10,620 bases of DNA. Source: CAMBDR01 sp046597185 (GTDB lineage Bacteria > Pseudomonadota > Gammaproteobacteria > Burkholderiales > Burkholderiaceae_D). Under the pieces are notes generated by a model that worked only from the letters and a program-made list of their open reading frames with translations, did not search any database and had not been told where the DNA came from. A program made the translations under genes and the position numbers. Positions 1 to 7,176 of the stretch are shown in pieces. The stretch spans positions 1 through 10,620 of the forward strand of contig JBKJLF010000320.1 in NCBI GenBank assembly GCA_046597185.1, in the 5' to 3' direction. How positions within the stretch are numbered: the stretch's first letter is position 1; every line of letters starts with the position of its first letter.

Positions 1-289
1 GACTGATCAAACTGCTTCTGCCAATAATTCCGCTCGCATTTGAGCTTGATCTGCTCTTCTTTGCTCATCGTGCTCGGCTGCGAGCCAAATGGCGTGCGCG
101 ACACTGGCACTTCGGTGCCATCGGCATGGTTCAAATGGGATGCCCGTGTGTCCATGGTGTCAGTGCTGCCATTTCCAGGAGCCTGAACGCGTGGCGGCGC
201 ATCGCCTGCCCGTCTGGCACGTGTTGCAACAAATAGAGGATGGCAGTGTTTTCATAGTACTTCCCAATATAAACAATATTTCGCACCAT
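1..289 (-). pseudogene. possible decayed RHS-like gene fragment
   Basis: On the minus strand, one frame (289 down to 131) reads MVRNIVYIGKYYENT and then a segment with PDGQAMRR before a stop. A second frame (251 down to the window edge, no stop for about 83 codons) reads LFVATRARR, then APGNGSTDTM and DGTEVPVSRTPFGSQ, and ends in a lysine- and glutamate-rich stretch containing MSKEEQIKLK. The YIGKYYE, DGQ and GNGSTDT pieces resemble the late part of RHS/YD-repeat core regions split by a frameshift, but the resemblance is short and judged by eye. The segment from the ATG at 68 leftwards could instead be the start of a separate minus-strand gene leaving the window; I see no convincing ribosome binding site for it and cannot name it. 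Confidence 0.27.
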
Positions 290-300
290 TGCAAGTGACC

Positions 301-721
301 AATGCAGTTTATTGTGAATAATGGCAAATTGGGGCGGGGTGGCAAAACAAATACCGACTCTGCGGCATGACGGCGGCTGGCGCTGAAAGGGGAAAGTGGG
401 AAAAAGCAGCGACCAGCTCTATGAAGACCTGCGCCATCTGGTATCCAGACATTGCCAGTTATGATGCTCTATGGGCGGTGGATCAGGCTCACAGATCGCA
501 CTTGCCAGACAACAGTAAGCAACACTGGTGGCCTGGGTTCACCGAATATTTACTGCGCGGGTAACACACCAATTTTAACCTATTGATTTATTTAAGAAAA
601 ACACTACCCCAAAATTCCACCGATATTTTTGGCCATTTTTTAGATTTTTAAAGAACAATTTTTATGATCTGACCATCATGCCAAAACCGCAGCGAACTGG
701 CAAGCGAATCACAAAATTCAC
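301..721. other. spacer without a recognisable gene
   Basis: No reading frame here gives a recognisable protein. The only medium-length open frame (367-564) has no convincing ribosome binding site, and neither it nor the overlapping frames match a family I know. From about 550 to 680 the DNA is strongly AT-rich with A and T runs, as expected of non-coding DNA. I see no tRNA, no intrinsic terminator and no clear promoter. Confidence 0.5.
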
Positions 722-935
722 ATGGCATTTAAGTACCAACCCCGCGCCAAAATCCGCGAAAGCAAGTTTTATTATGTTGACAAAACCCCATTTGCGTTGC
801 GCTTGCCCCAAAATGCCGGGTATTTCTTCCTGTCGTACCCGAGTCGTTTTCGAAATTTAATCGCACGCCTGCACTTGCAAATCGGGCAAGGCGTGGTGGT
901 ATTGGTGGACGTTTGCCAAGCCGATCCTAGCGACG
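722..935 (+). pseudogene. remnant of an AAA-ATPase-like gene (PF09820 type)
   Basis: The frame starting at 722 reads KIRESKFYYVDKTPF, then GYFFLSYPSRF, then GQGVVVLVD. These match the start, the Walker A neighbourhood and the Walker B neighbourhood of the AAA-ATPase-like/PD-(D/E)XK family, whose usual text is YYVDKT, then FLSRPRRFGKS, then VVVLIDEYDKPILD. The nucleotide-binding RFGKS has become RFRNL. Only about a dozen residues separate it from the Walker B strand, where intact members have many tens, so an internal piece is missing. After VLVD (ending at 910) the frame is wrong, but AAG CCG ATC CTA at 918-929 still encodes KPIL in another frame, which fits a 2-base loss. Beyond about 935 no similarity is seen, and the frame only drifts open to 1162. 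No Shine-Dalgarno precedes 722. This is a non-functional relic. Intact homologs are often multicopy genes of unknown function. Confidence 0.72.
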
Positions 936-1070
936 CGGCGCACCTCACAAACCATAAAACGAACCCTAATCAAACCATCAGCAACCCGGCACGGTTGTAC
1001 ACCCGCAACACATCGCCCTGCGATTCGCCCCACAATCCGCCCCACAATTGGGCCAACCCGGCCGCATACA

Positions 1071-1098
1071 TTGTGCATGCCGTCATTGTCGATATAAT
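1071..1098 (+). promoter_or_regulatory. sigma70-type promoter of the cyanophycin operon
   Basis: A -35-like TTGTGC (1071-1076) and a perfect -10 TATAAT (1093-1098) are separated by 16 bp. Transcription would start near 1105 and leave a leader of roughly 118 nt before cphB. It is the only strong promoter-like pair upstream of the operon, and no sigma54-type GG/GC element was seen. That this drives cphB-cphA-cphA' is inferred from position. Confidence 0.6.
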
Positions 1099-1148
1099 GA
1101 ACCTTCGGTGCCACAAGCCAAACAACGCGTCAATTGAAGTGCCACTTC

Positions 1149-1213
1149 AGCTACCAAAATAAGCTACCAAAGTAAGCTACCAAAATAAGCTACTAAAATA
1201 AGCTACTAAAAGG
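1149..1213 (+). repeat. 13-bp tandem repeat, five units, in the cphB leader
   Basis: Unit AGCTACCAAAATA is repeated head to tail at 1149-1161, 1162-1174 (one base differs), 1175-1187 (identical to the first), 1188-1200 (C to T change) and 1201-1213 (C to T change, last two bases GG). The array runs directly into the cphB ribosome binding site. Because 13 is not a multiple of three and stop codons recur, it is not coding. Such arrays can change copy number by slippage, which would alter leader length just upstream of the ribosome binding site. Confidence 0.93.
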
Positions 1214-1222
1214 GGATTACAG

Positions 1223-2065
1223 ATGTGTCCAAGTAAAATCATTGGAGAAAATGAGCGCGGTTGGATTATTCCCATCGGCGGCGCAGAAGAGAAAGTCAAT
1301 TCACCCGTCATTTTGCAGCGCTTCGTCGATTTATGCGGTGGGCGCGATGCCGATATTATCGTCATTCCCACCGCCAGCAAATTGGCCGATACCGGTTCCC
1401 GCTACGAACGCATCTTTAAAGAACTGGGTGCAGGTAAAGTCAGCGCACTCGATTTTGATACCCGCCGCGATTGCGAAGAACCAGGCCGGCTCGAACGTAT
1501 GGCCAGTGCCAGCGGCATCTTCATGACCGGCGGCAATCAATTACGCCTCTCCACCATTTTGGGCGGCACCAGCGTCGCCAAACTCATGCGCACCAGTAAC
1601 GCACGTGGCGTGCATGTGGCAGGCACCAGCGCCGGGGCCAGCTTTATCAGCGAACATATGATTGCCTTTGGCCAGGAAGGCCATTCACCCGTGGCCGATT
1701 CGGTCAGCCTGGCCCCCGGCTTGGGCCTCACCAACCGCTTTGTGATCGATCAACATTTCCGCCAGCGCGACCGCCTCGGGCGCTTGCTGGCCGCGCTGGC
1801 TTACAACCCCTTCCCGGTGGGCATTGGTCTGGATGAAGATACCGCCGCCTTTATCGGGCCAGACAACACGCTGGAAGTGGAAGGCAGCGGCGGCATTACC
1901 GTGGTGGATGCGGGCGGTATCCGCTTTTCTTCCATGGATGCGGTCTCGTCCGGCGAAACCGTCTGCATGCTGGGCCTGACGCTGCATATTTTGACGGCTG
2001 GCGCTACCTTCAATTTACATACCCGCACCGCTTCGGCTGGCACCTTAATCAAAAGCCGCAATTAA
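1223..2065 (+). CDS. cphB: cyanophycinase
   Basis: A 280-residue serine peptidase of family S51. It hydrolyses the cyanophycin backbone and releases beta-Asp-Arg dipeptides, which an isoaspartyl dipeptidase (not in this window) would split further. The family signature is present: MTGGNQLRL (101-109), nucleophile motif GTSAGAS (134-140, Ser136 the likely nucleophile), and VIDQHFRQRDR (174-184), with Asp176 and His178 the likely acid and histidine of the triad. GIGLDEDTA (200-208) is also typical. Length matches cytoplasmic CphB. There is no signal peptide, so it should act inside the cell on stored granules, unlike secreted CphE enzymes. The ATG at 1223 is preceded by GGGG (1212-1215) at 7 nt. 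It is the first gene of the operon, 28 nt before cphA, behind the repeat-containing leader. Confidence 0.96.
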   Translation: MCPSKIIGENERGWIIPIGGAEEKVNSPVILQRFVDLCGGRDADIIVIPTASKLADTGSRYERIFKELGAGKVSALDFDTRRDCEEPGRLERMASASGIFMTGGNQLRLSTILGGTSVAKLMRTSNARGVHVAGTSAGASFISEHMIAFGQEGHSPVADSVSLAPGLGLTNRFVIDQHFRQRDRLGRLLAALAYNPFPVGIGLDEDTAAFIGPDNTLEVEGSGGITVVDAGGIRFSSMDAVSSGETVCMLGLTLHILTAGATFNLHTRTASAGTLIKSRN

Positions 2066-2080
2066 ATTTATATAAATCCA

Positions 2081-2088
2081 AAGGAGAG
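2081..2088 (+). promoter_or_regulatory. ribosome binding site fixing the cphA start
   Basis: AAGGAGAG lies 5 nt before the ATG at 2094. It directly abuts the in-frame GTG at 2088, which it overlaps by one base and which is therefore too close to be used. The start at 2094 is preferred over the two-codon-longer alternative. Confidence 0.8.
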
Positions 2089-2093
2089 TGGCC

Positions 2094-4889
2094 ATGCGTA
2101 TTTCTAATCGTTTAGTCTTTGTCGGGCCTTCGCTGTATGCACATTTTCCGGTCATCAAGCTCGATATCGATCTGGAAGAGCTCGAAGCATGGCCTACCGC
2201 GCGCCTGGGTGAACCATTCATTGCGGGCTTGATTGCGGCGCTACCGGGTTTGGCCGAACATGGCTGCTCTTACCGCTGCCCCGGTGGCTTTTTGCGCCGC
2301 CTGCGCGAAGACGAAGGCACCTGGCTGGGCCATGTGCTGGAACATGTGGCGATTGAATTGCAAAACGTGGCCGGCTCGCCCGATGTAACCTTTGGCAAAA
2401 CCCGTAGCGCCGACCAACCTGGCGTCTACACCGTGGTGTATGAATATGCACAGCGTGATGAAGGCATTGCCGCAGGCGAACTGGCGCTGAAATTACTCGG
2501 CTCGCTGCTGCCGCCAGAACTGCGCAGCCCGGGTCTGGTGCCGGACGATTGGCACTGGCCCGAGCAGCTCGAACAATTTATCCGCTATGCGCAAAAAAAT
2601 GCGCTCGGCCCCTCCACCGCCTCGCTGGTGAAAGCGGCGATTGAGCGGGATATTCCGTGGATACGCTTAAACGATCAATCGCTGATCCAACTGGGCTACG
2701 GCAAATATCAACAACGCATCCAGGCCACCGTCACCGGGCGCACCAGCTATATTGCGGTGGAACTGGCGGGCGATAAAGATGAGACCAACCGCATCCTGTC
2801 CAACCACGGCTTACCGGTGCCGCGCCAGGAATTGGTGCGTAACGCCGATTCTGCCGTGCGCATGGCCAAACGCATCGGTTTTCCGGTAGTCACCAAACCC
2901 TATAACGGCAACCACGGGCGCGGCATTTCGATCCGCCTGATGAATGATGATGAAGTGCGGGCTGGCTTTGAGGCGGCCAAAGAACATTCCAGTTCCGTCA
3001 TCGTTGAATCGTTTCTGGAAGGGGACGACCACCGGCTATTGGTGGTGAATGGCGAACTGGTCGCCGCCACCCGGCGCACCCCCGGCCATGTGGTGGGCGA
3101 TGGCGTGAATACCGTTACGCAACTGATTGCGATTGTGAATCAAGACCCCCGGCGCGGCGTGGGCCATGAAAAAGTGCTGACCCGGCTGGTGCTGGATGCC
3201 CAGGCACAAACCATGCTGGAACGTGCCAACCTGAATGCAGAGAGCGTGCCGGAACCAGGCCAAATCGTGTATTTGCGCTCGACCGCCAACCTGTCCACCG
3301 GCGGCACCGCCACCGACGTAACCGACATCATCCACCCGGACAACCGCGACATGGCCGTGCGCGCAATCCGCGCCATTGGGCTGGATGTGGGCGGGGTCGA
3401 TTTTTTATGCACCAATATTGCCGAGAGTTATAAGCGCATCGGCGGTGGCATTTGCGAATGTAATGCCGCGCCCGGTTTCCGCATGCACGTGGCCCCCAGC
3501 GAAGGCACACCGCGCGACGTGGCTGGCCCGGTGATTGATATGCTGTTCCCGCCCGGCAGCCCTTCGCGCGTGCCGATTGCCGCCGTGACCGGCACCAATG
3601 GCAAAACCACCACTGCCCGCATGTTGGCGCATATCACCAAAATGGCCGGCTTTACCCCGGGCTTGATCACCACCGATGGCATTTACATCGATGGCCAATG
3701 CACGGTGGAAGGTGATATGACCGGGCCGGTTTCCACCCGCATGGTGTTATCCGACCCACAAATCGATATCGCCGTGCTCGAAATTGCACGTGGCGGCTTG
3801 CTACGCTCCGGCATGGGCGTGCCGTTTGTGAATGTGGGCGCGGTGCTGAATGTGCAGTCCGACCACCTCGGCTTAAAAGGCATCGACACGCTGGAACAGT
3901 TGGCCGAAGTCAAACGCATTTTGGTGGAAGTGGCCAAAGACTGCGCCGTGCTCAATGCCGACGACCCGCTGGTGCTGAAAATGTCGGCCCATACCGACGC
4001 CAAAAACATTTGCTACGTTACGCTCAACCCGGCCCACCCGGTAGTGCGCGAGCATATCCGCGCCGGTGGGCGCGCCTGTGCGCTGGAGGCAGGCGTGAAC
4101 GGCCAAATGATTACGCTCTACGACAAGGGCGGCCATATTCCGCTGGTGTGGACGCATTTGATTCCGGCCACGCTGGAAGGGCGGGCGCTGCACAATGTGC
4201 AAAATGCGATGTTTGCGGCGGCGGTGGCGTTTTCACTGGGCATCAAACTCGATGCCATCCGCCAGGGCTTGCGCACCTTTGATAGCACCTTCTTCCAGGC
4301 ACCGGGACGGATGAATATTTTTAATGAGCATCCATTCAAGGTGATTTTTGATTACGGCCACAATGCGCACGCGGTGCAAGCCATGGCCGATCTGGCGGTG
4401 CGGCTGGACGTGCAAGGGCGGCGCGTGGTGGTGTTGTCGGCACCGGGCGACCGCCGTGATGAAGATATTCTGGCCATTGCGCAAGCGGTGGCGGGCCGGT
4501 TTGATCATTATATTTGCCGCCGCGACGACAGCTTGCGTGGCCGTGGCAGCGATGAAATTCCGCGCATGCTATCGGCAGAATTACAAAAGATTGGTGTCGT
4601 GGAAGATGTCATCGAAATCATTCCCGATGAACAGGAAGCGATTGATCGTGCCTTAAATATGGCGCAACAAGGCGATTTACTGCTGGTGTTTGCCGATGCG
4701 CTGACCCGCTCATGGAAGCAAATTACCAAATTCCGCTCAACCGGCCCGGCCGTGGCGCGCGCGCCCAGCGTGGCACCACCGCTGGCATCACGGGTTGAAG
4801 AGGAAGTGATCCACACGGGCGACATCGAAAGCGCGGGCTTTATCCGCGATGAGCGTGGCGTGCGTTATACCAAAGAGGCAGCAGACTGA
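2094..4889 (+). CDS. cphA: cyanophycin synthetase
   Basis: A 931-residue CphA that makes multi-L-arginyl-poly-L-aspartate from Asp, Arg and ATP. The N domain (about 1-160) contains LGHVLEHVAIELQ (78-90), including an HxxEH motif (80-84). The ATP-grasp domain (about 210-485), which adds Asp to the backbone, has KPYNGNHGRG (268-277), GGVDFL (433-438) and ECNAAPGFRMH (455-465). The C-terminal Mur-ligase-like domain, which links Arg to the Asp beta-carboxyl, has P-loop TGTNGKTT (499-506), EIARGG (563-568), NVQSDHLG (586-593), LNADDP (620-625) and DYGHNA (753-758; the paralog has a proline at the last position). An Ala/Pro-rich linker (about 885-900) leads to a tail with GFIRDERGVRYTKE, as I recall from betaproteobacterial CphAs. 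All three domains look intact and the length fits the family. The product is cytoplasmic and forms storage granules. Its stop overlaps the start of the next gene. Confidence 0.97.
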   Translation: MRISNRLVFVGPSLYAHFPVIKLDIDLEELEAWPTARLGEPFIAGLIAALPGLAEHGCSYRCPGGFLRRLREDEGTWLGHVLEHVAIELQNVAGSPDVTFGKTRSADQPGVYTVVYEYAQRDEGIAAGELALKLLGSLLPPELRSPGLVPDDWHWPEQLEQFIRYAQKNALGPSTASLVKAAIERDIPWIRLNDQSLIQLGYGKYQQRIQATVTGRTSYIAVELAGDKDETNRILSNHGLPVPRQELVRNADSAVRMAKRIGFPVVTKPYNGNHGRGISIRLMNDDEVRAGFEAAKEHSSSVIVESFLEGDDHRLLVVNGELVAATRRTPGHVVGDGVNTVTQLIAIVNQDPRRGVGHEKVLTRLVLDAQAQTMLERANLNAESVPEPGQIVYLRSTANLSTGGTATDVTDIIHPDNRDMAVRAIRAIGLDVGGVDFLCTNIAESYKRIGGGICECNAAPGFRMHVAPSEGTPRDVAGPVIDMLFPPGSPSRVPIAAVTGTNGKTTTARMLAHITKMAGFTPGLITTDGIYIDGQCTVEGDMTGPVSTRMVLSDPQIDIAVLEIARGGLLRSGMGVPFVNVGAVLNVQSDHLGLKGIDTLEQLAEVKRILVEVAKDCAVLNADDPLVLKMSAHTDAKNICYVTLNPAHPVVREHIRAGGRACALEAGVNGQMITLYDKGGHIPLVWTHLIPATLEGRALHNVQNAMFAAAVAFSLGIKLDAIRQGLRTFDSTFFQAPGRMNIFNEHPFKVIFDYGHNAHAVQAMADLAVRLDVQGRRVVVLSAPGDRRDEDILAIAQAVAGRFDHYICRRDDSLRGRGSDEIPRMLSAELQKIGVVEDVIEIIPDEQEAIDRALNMAQQGDLLLVFADALTRSWKQITKFRSTGPAVARAPSVAPPLASRVEEEVIHTGDIESAGFIRDERGVRYTKEAAD
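4872..4888 (+). promoter_or_regulatory. ribosome binding site and CTG start overlapping the cphA stop
   Basis: AAAGAGG (4872-4878) lies 7 nt before CTG at 4886-4888, which overlaps the cphA stop TGA (4887-4889) as CTGA. In this frame the only codons between the upstream stop (4850-4852) and the conserved SRRLTGPN segment that could start translation are this CTG and a TTG at 4928. The TTG cuts into the conserved segment and has no ribosome binding site. The arrangement suggests translational coupling to cphA. Confidence 0.6.
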
Positions 4890-6820
4890 ATACCGAACCC
4901 AAAACCTGTTTTGCCGATTCACGGCGTTTGACCGGCCCCAATGTCTGGTTGCCAGCCACCCACGCCACTGGCGCGGTATTGGAAGCGCTCGGCCCCTTGG
5001 CGCAAGATGCCAAGGCCCATGCGCGCTGGCGCACCCTCGCCACGCAAATGAGCATGGCGTTGGGTTGGCACCGGGGCTGTGACTCGCCCGTGCTGCTGGT
5101 GCGCACGGGCGCCAGCGCCACCATTCTGGCACTGGCGGCCCCCGAGGATCAGCTCATGCTGGCAACGGACGTGAATGAATGGGCATGGGAAAGGGCGGTT
5201 GGCCTGATTGGATCAACCTGGCAACACAATACTGACCCAAACCGATCTCAAGCCGAATTTCAAGCTGAATTTCAAGCTGAATATCGGGCACAATTTCAGC
5301 CATTACATGCTGCCATACCCACCTTCACCAGTGCATTGGGGGTGTTTTCCCAACGCGCCAGCGAACAGCGCAACCCTGGCCTGATTCGCTTGATGCTTGG
5401 TGCCCGGAAGCGGCAAATTCCCGTCCTGCTGGACGACCAACTACTCACCCTGGGCACCGGCAAGGGCAACCAAAGTTGGGGCTTGGCCGAACTACCCACC
5501 TTTGAGAATGTGACATGGGCGCATCTGCATGGCATACCCACACTGGTGGTCACTGGCACCAATGGCAAAACCACCTCGGTACGTTTGCTCGCCGCCATGG
5601 CCAGCCATGCGGGTCAGCGCACAGGTTATTGCTGCACCGAGGGAGTGATTATTGATGGCGTTCAACTTGAGGCGGGCGACTTTTCCGGCCCCGGTGGCGC
5701 GCGCAGCGTACTGCGCCAAAGCGGGATTGACTTTGCCGTGCTGGAAATGGCGCGCGGCGGCATTTTGCGCCGCGGCCTGGCACTCGATTCTGCCCAAGTG
5801 GCATTGATTACCAATGTCAGCCCCGAGCATTTTGGCGAATACGGCATCGACAATATCCACGATTTGGCCCAGGTCAAGCTGGTACTGGCGCAAACCGTAC
5901 AGCAGCACGGCACGCTGGTGCTGAATGCGGATGATCCGTTATTACTGGCTTATGCTAAGACCCATGCCAGCGCAGATTCAACCGCGCATACCGCGCACAG
6001 CGCCAGCCTGCCCTGCCCGCTGGCGCTATTCGCCCACGATTATGCGCATCCGGCGCTGCAAGCGCAACGCGCCAAAGGCGGCTTGTGTTGTGGCGTGCAA
6101 GCAGGCCGTTTGCTACTGTTTGCGTACAATCAGGAAGCCGATTTGGGCGCTGTCACCGCCATGCCCCTCACCGTGCAAGGCAGCGCACACTACAATATTG
6201 CCAATTGTGCGGGTGCCGCGCTGAGTGCGTTTGCCATGGGAATCAAAGCCACGCACATTGCGCAGGTGTTAAGCCAGTTTGGCCTGTCCCGCCACGACAA
6301 TCCGGGGCGGCTGGAACGTTGGGATCTGGCCGATATCACCGTATTGCTCGATTATGCCCATAACCCGGAAGGCCTGAGCGGTTTATTAAGCGTGGCGCAA
6401 GGGCTGCGCCTGGCGAGCCAAAGCAAGGGCCAAAGCCCGGGCCGTATTGGCTTGCTACTGGGACAAGCTGGCAACCGCAGCAACGAAGCCATTGGCGATC
6501 TGGCCAAAGCCGCCGCTGGCTTTACGCCGGATCACATCATCCTCAAAGACATTCTGGGCTATATGCGTGGCCGCGAGCCGGGTGAAGTGCCCGCCTTGCT
6601 GCATGCCGGCTTGCTGGAATCGGGCATGGCGGCGCAAAAAATCGAACTGATCTTGCCTGAAGTGGAAGCCGCCTGTGCTTTGCTGCGCTGGGCCAGAGCG
6701 GGTGATGTGTTGGTACTGCCGGTACACGACACACAATCCAAAAAACGGATGCAAGATTTGCTTGATACCCTGCACAGCCAGCATTGGCGTAGCGGCCAGC
6801 CCCTTACGCCTCCGGCCTGA
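4886..6820 (+). CDS. cyanophycin synthetase paralog lacking the ATP-grasp domain (Mur ligase family)
   Basis: About 644 residues if begun at CTG 4886. It is a paralog of the upstream CphA. SRRLTGPNVW near the start parallels SNRLVFVGPS at the CphA start. Residues 163-198 (RQIPVLLDDQLLTLGTGKG) parallel CphA 171-207 (RDIPWIRLNDQSLIQLGYGK). Only about 24 residues then lead to the Mur P-loop GTNGKTT (224-230), against about 290 in CphA, so the ATP-grasp core is absent. The Mur domain looks intact: EMARGG (287-292), NVSPEHFGEYG (310-320), LNADDP (346-351), DYAHNP (489-494) and GQAGNRSNE (526-534). The HxxEH motif of the CphA N domain is not seen. This is the reverse of cyanobacterial CphA2, which keeps ATP-grasp and loses Mur function. 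Such proteins beside cphA in betaproteobacteria are often called CphA'. An ATP-dependent ligation is expected, but substrate and role are unknown. An in-frame QAEF repeat lies near residues 122-137. Confidence 0.88.
   Translation: MNTEPKTCFADSRRLTGPNVWLPATHATGAVLEALGPLAQDAKAHARWRTLATQMSMALGWHRGCDSPVLLVRTGASATILALAAPEDQLMLATDVNEWAWERAVGLIGSTWQHNTDPNRSQAEFQAEFQAEYRAQFQPLHAAIPTFTSALGVFSQRASEQRNPGLIRLMLGARKRQIPVLLDDQLLTLGTGKGNQSWGLAELPTFENVTWAHLHGIPTLVVTGTNGKTTSVRLLAAMASHAGQRTGYCCTEGVIIDGVQLEAGDFSGPGGARSVLRQSGIDFAVLEMARGGILRRGLALDSAQVALITNVSPEHFGEYGIDNIHDLAQVKLVLAQTVQQHGTLVLNADDPLLLAYAKTHASADSTAHTAHSASLPCPLALFAHDYAHPALQAQRAKGGLCCGVQAGRLLLFAYNQEADLGAVTAMPLTVQGSAHYNIANCAGAALSAFAMGIKATHIAQVLSQFGLSRHDNPGRLERWDLADITVLLDYAHNPEGLSGLLSVAQGLRLASQSKGQSPGRIGLLLGQAGNRSNEAIGDLAKAAAGFTPDHIILKDILGYMRGREPGEVPALLHAGLLESGMAAQKIELILPEVEAACALLRWARAGDVLVLPVHDTQSKKRMQDLLDTLHSQHWRSGQPLTPPA
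5249..5296 (+). repeat. in-frame 12-bp tandem repeat encoding QAEF
   Basis: Three near-identical 12-bp units (5249-5260, 5261-5272, 5273-5284), each like CAAGCTGAATTT, are followed by a diverged fourth (5285-5296). They encode QAEF QAEF QAEY RAQF inside the N-terminal region of the CphA paralog. The unit is a multiple of three, so copy-number change would keep the frame. It probably forms a short charged helix between conserved blocks. Confidence 0.85.
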
Positions 6821-6841
6821 TAAGATCAAAACAGCGCCGCC

Positions 6842-7117
6842 TCAAATACCTAAATTGGCCAAAATAACCCCCAACTCGCGCAAAGCTGGCTCCAACTTGG
6901 GGTGGTTTGCCGCAAACTGGGCGGTAATTTCCTGGGTGCGCTCGGCCAAGCCAAAGGTGGTGGATTCTTGCCCCTCGCTGGCGGGGCGCTCCAACAATTC
7001 GTGAATGTCATCGTTCAGCACCGCCAACAGTTGGCGCAACTCACTATCGACTTGTTCGGTGCCCTCCAAATGGCTATGCAATGATTTCAGGGATTTCTTT
7101 AAATGATCGGTATCCAT
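6842..7117 (-). CDS. DUF4404 family small protein
   Basis: A 91-residue, acidic, soluble protein predicted to be mostly helical. It opens with MDTDHLKKSLKSLHSHLE, has LRQLLAVLNDDIHELLER (about 27-44) and ends with FAANHPKLEPALRELGVI then LANLGI. These blocks match the general layout of DUF4404 (PF14357): a helical hairpin, a Glu/Ser-rich middle and a final HP-L-x3-L segment. There is no signal peptide or membrane segment. Function is unknown for the family. It converges on the CphA paralog with 21 nt between stop codons and no visible terminator there. It lies 77 nt downstream of the DUF2288 gene on the same strand and could share its transcript. The ribosome binding site before the ATG is weak. 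Confidence 0.75.
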   Translation of the reverse strand: MDTDHLKKSLKSLHSHLEGTEQVDSELRQLLAVLNDDIHELLERPASEGQESTTFGLAERTQEITAQFAANHPKLEPALRELGVILANLGI

Positions 7118-7176
7118 AATCGAGGCGCTTTAATCTGATTGAAGATTCGAATTCTACCCGATTTCCTGCCCCTGCC

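Noticed and set aside
367..564. Plus-strand 65-codon open frame
   Set aside because: No Shine-Dalgarno before the ATG, no recognisable family, odd composition and no supporting neighbour.
857..1114. Minus-strand open frame with repeated VGRI(V/A)GR text
   Set aside because: The repeat comes from two 12-bp DNA copies of CGCCCCACAAT plus one base (1026-1037, 1038-1049). There is no ribosome binding site or family match, and the frame overlaps the decayed AAA-ATPase gene.
1149..1213. CRISPR-like array
   Set aside because: Units are 13 bp with no spacers and no Cas genes nearby. It is a simple tandem repeat.
3873..4202. Long minus-strand open frames opposite cphA (also around 3683-4009 and 4508-4825)
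   Set aside because: They are shadows of a GC-rich gene with strong codon bias. The plus-strand protein is fully conserved through these positions.
4928..4930. TTG at 4928 as the start of the CphA paralog
   Set aside because: It removes the conserved SRRL part of the N-terminus and lacks a ribosome binding site at proper distance. CTG 4886 has both.
6821..6841. Bidirectional terminator between the CphA paralog and the DUF4404 gene
   Set aside because: The 21-nt gap holds no inverted repeat with flanking A and T runs.
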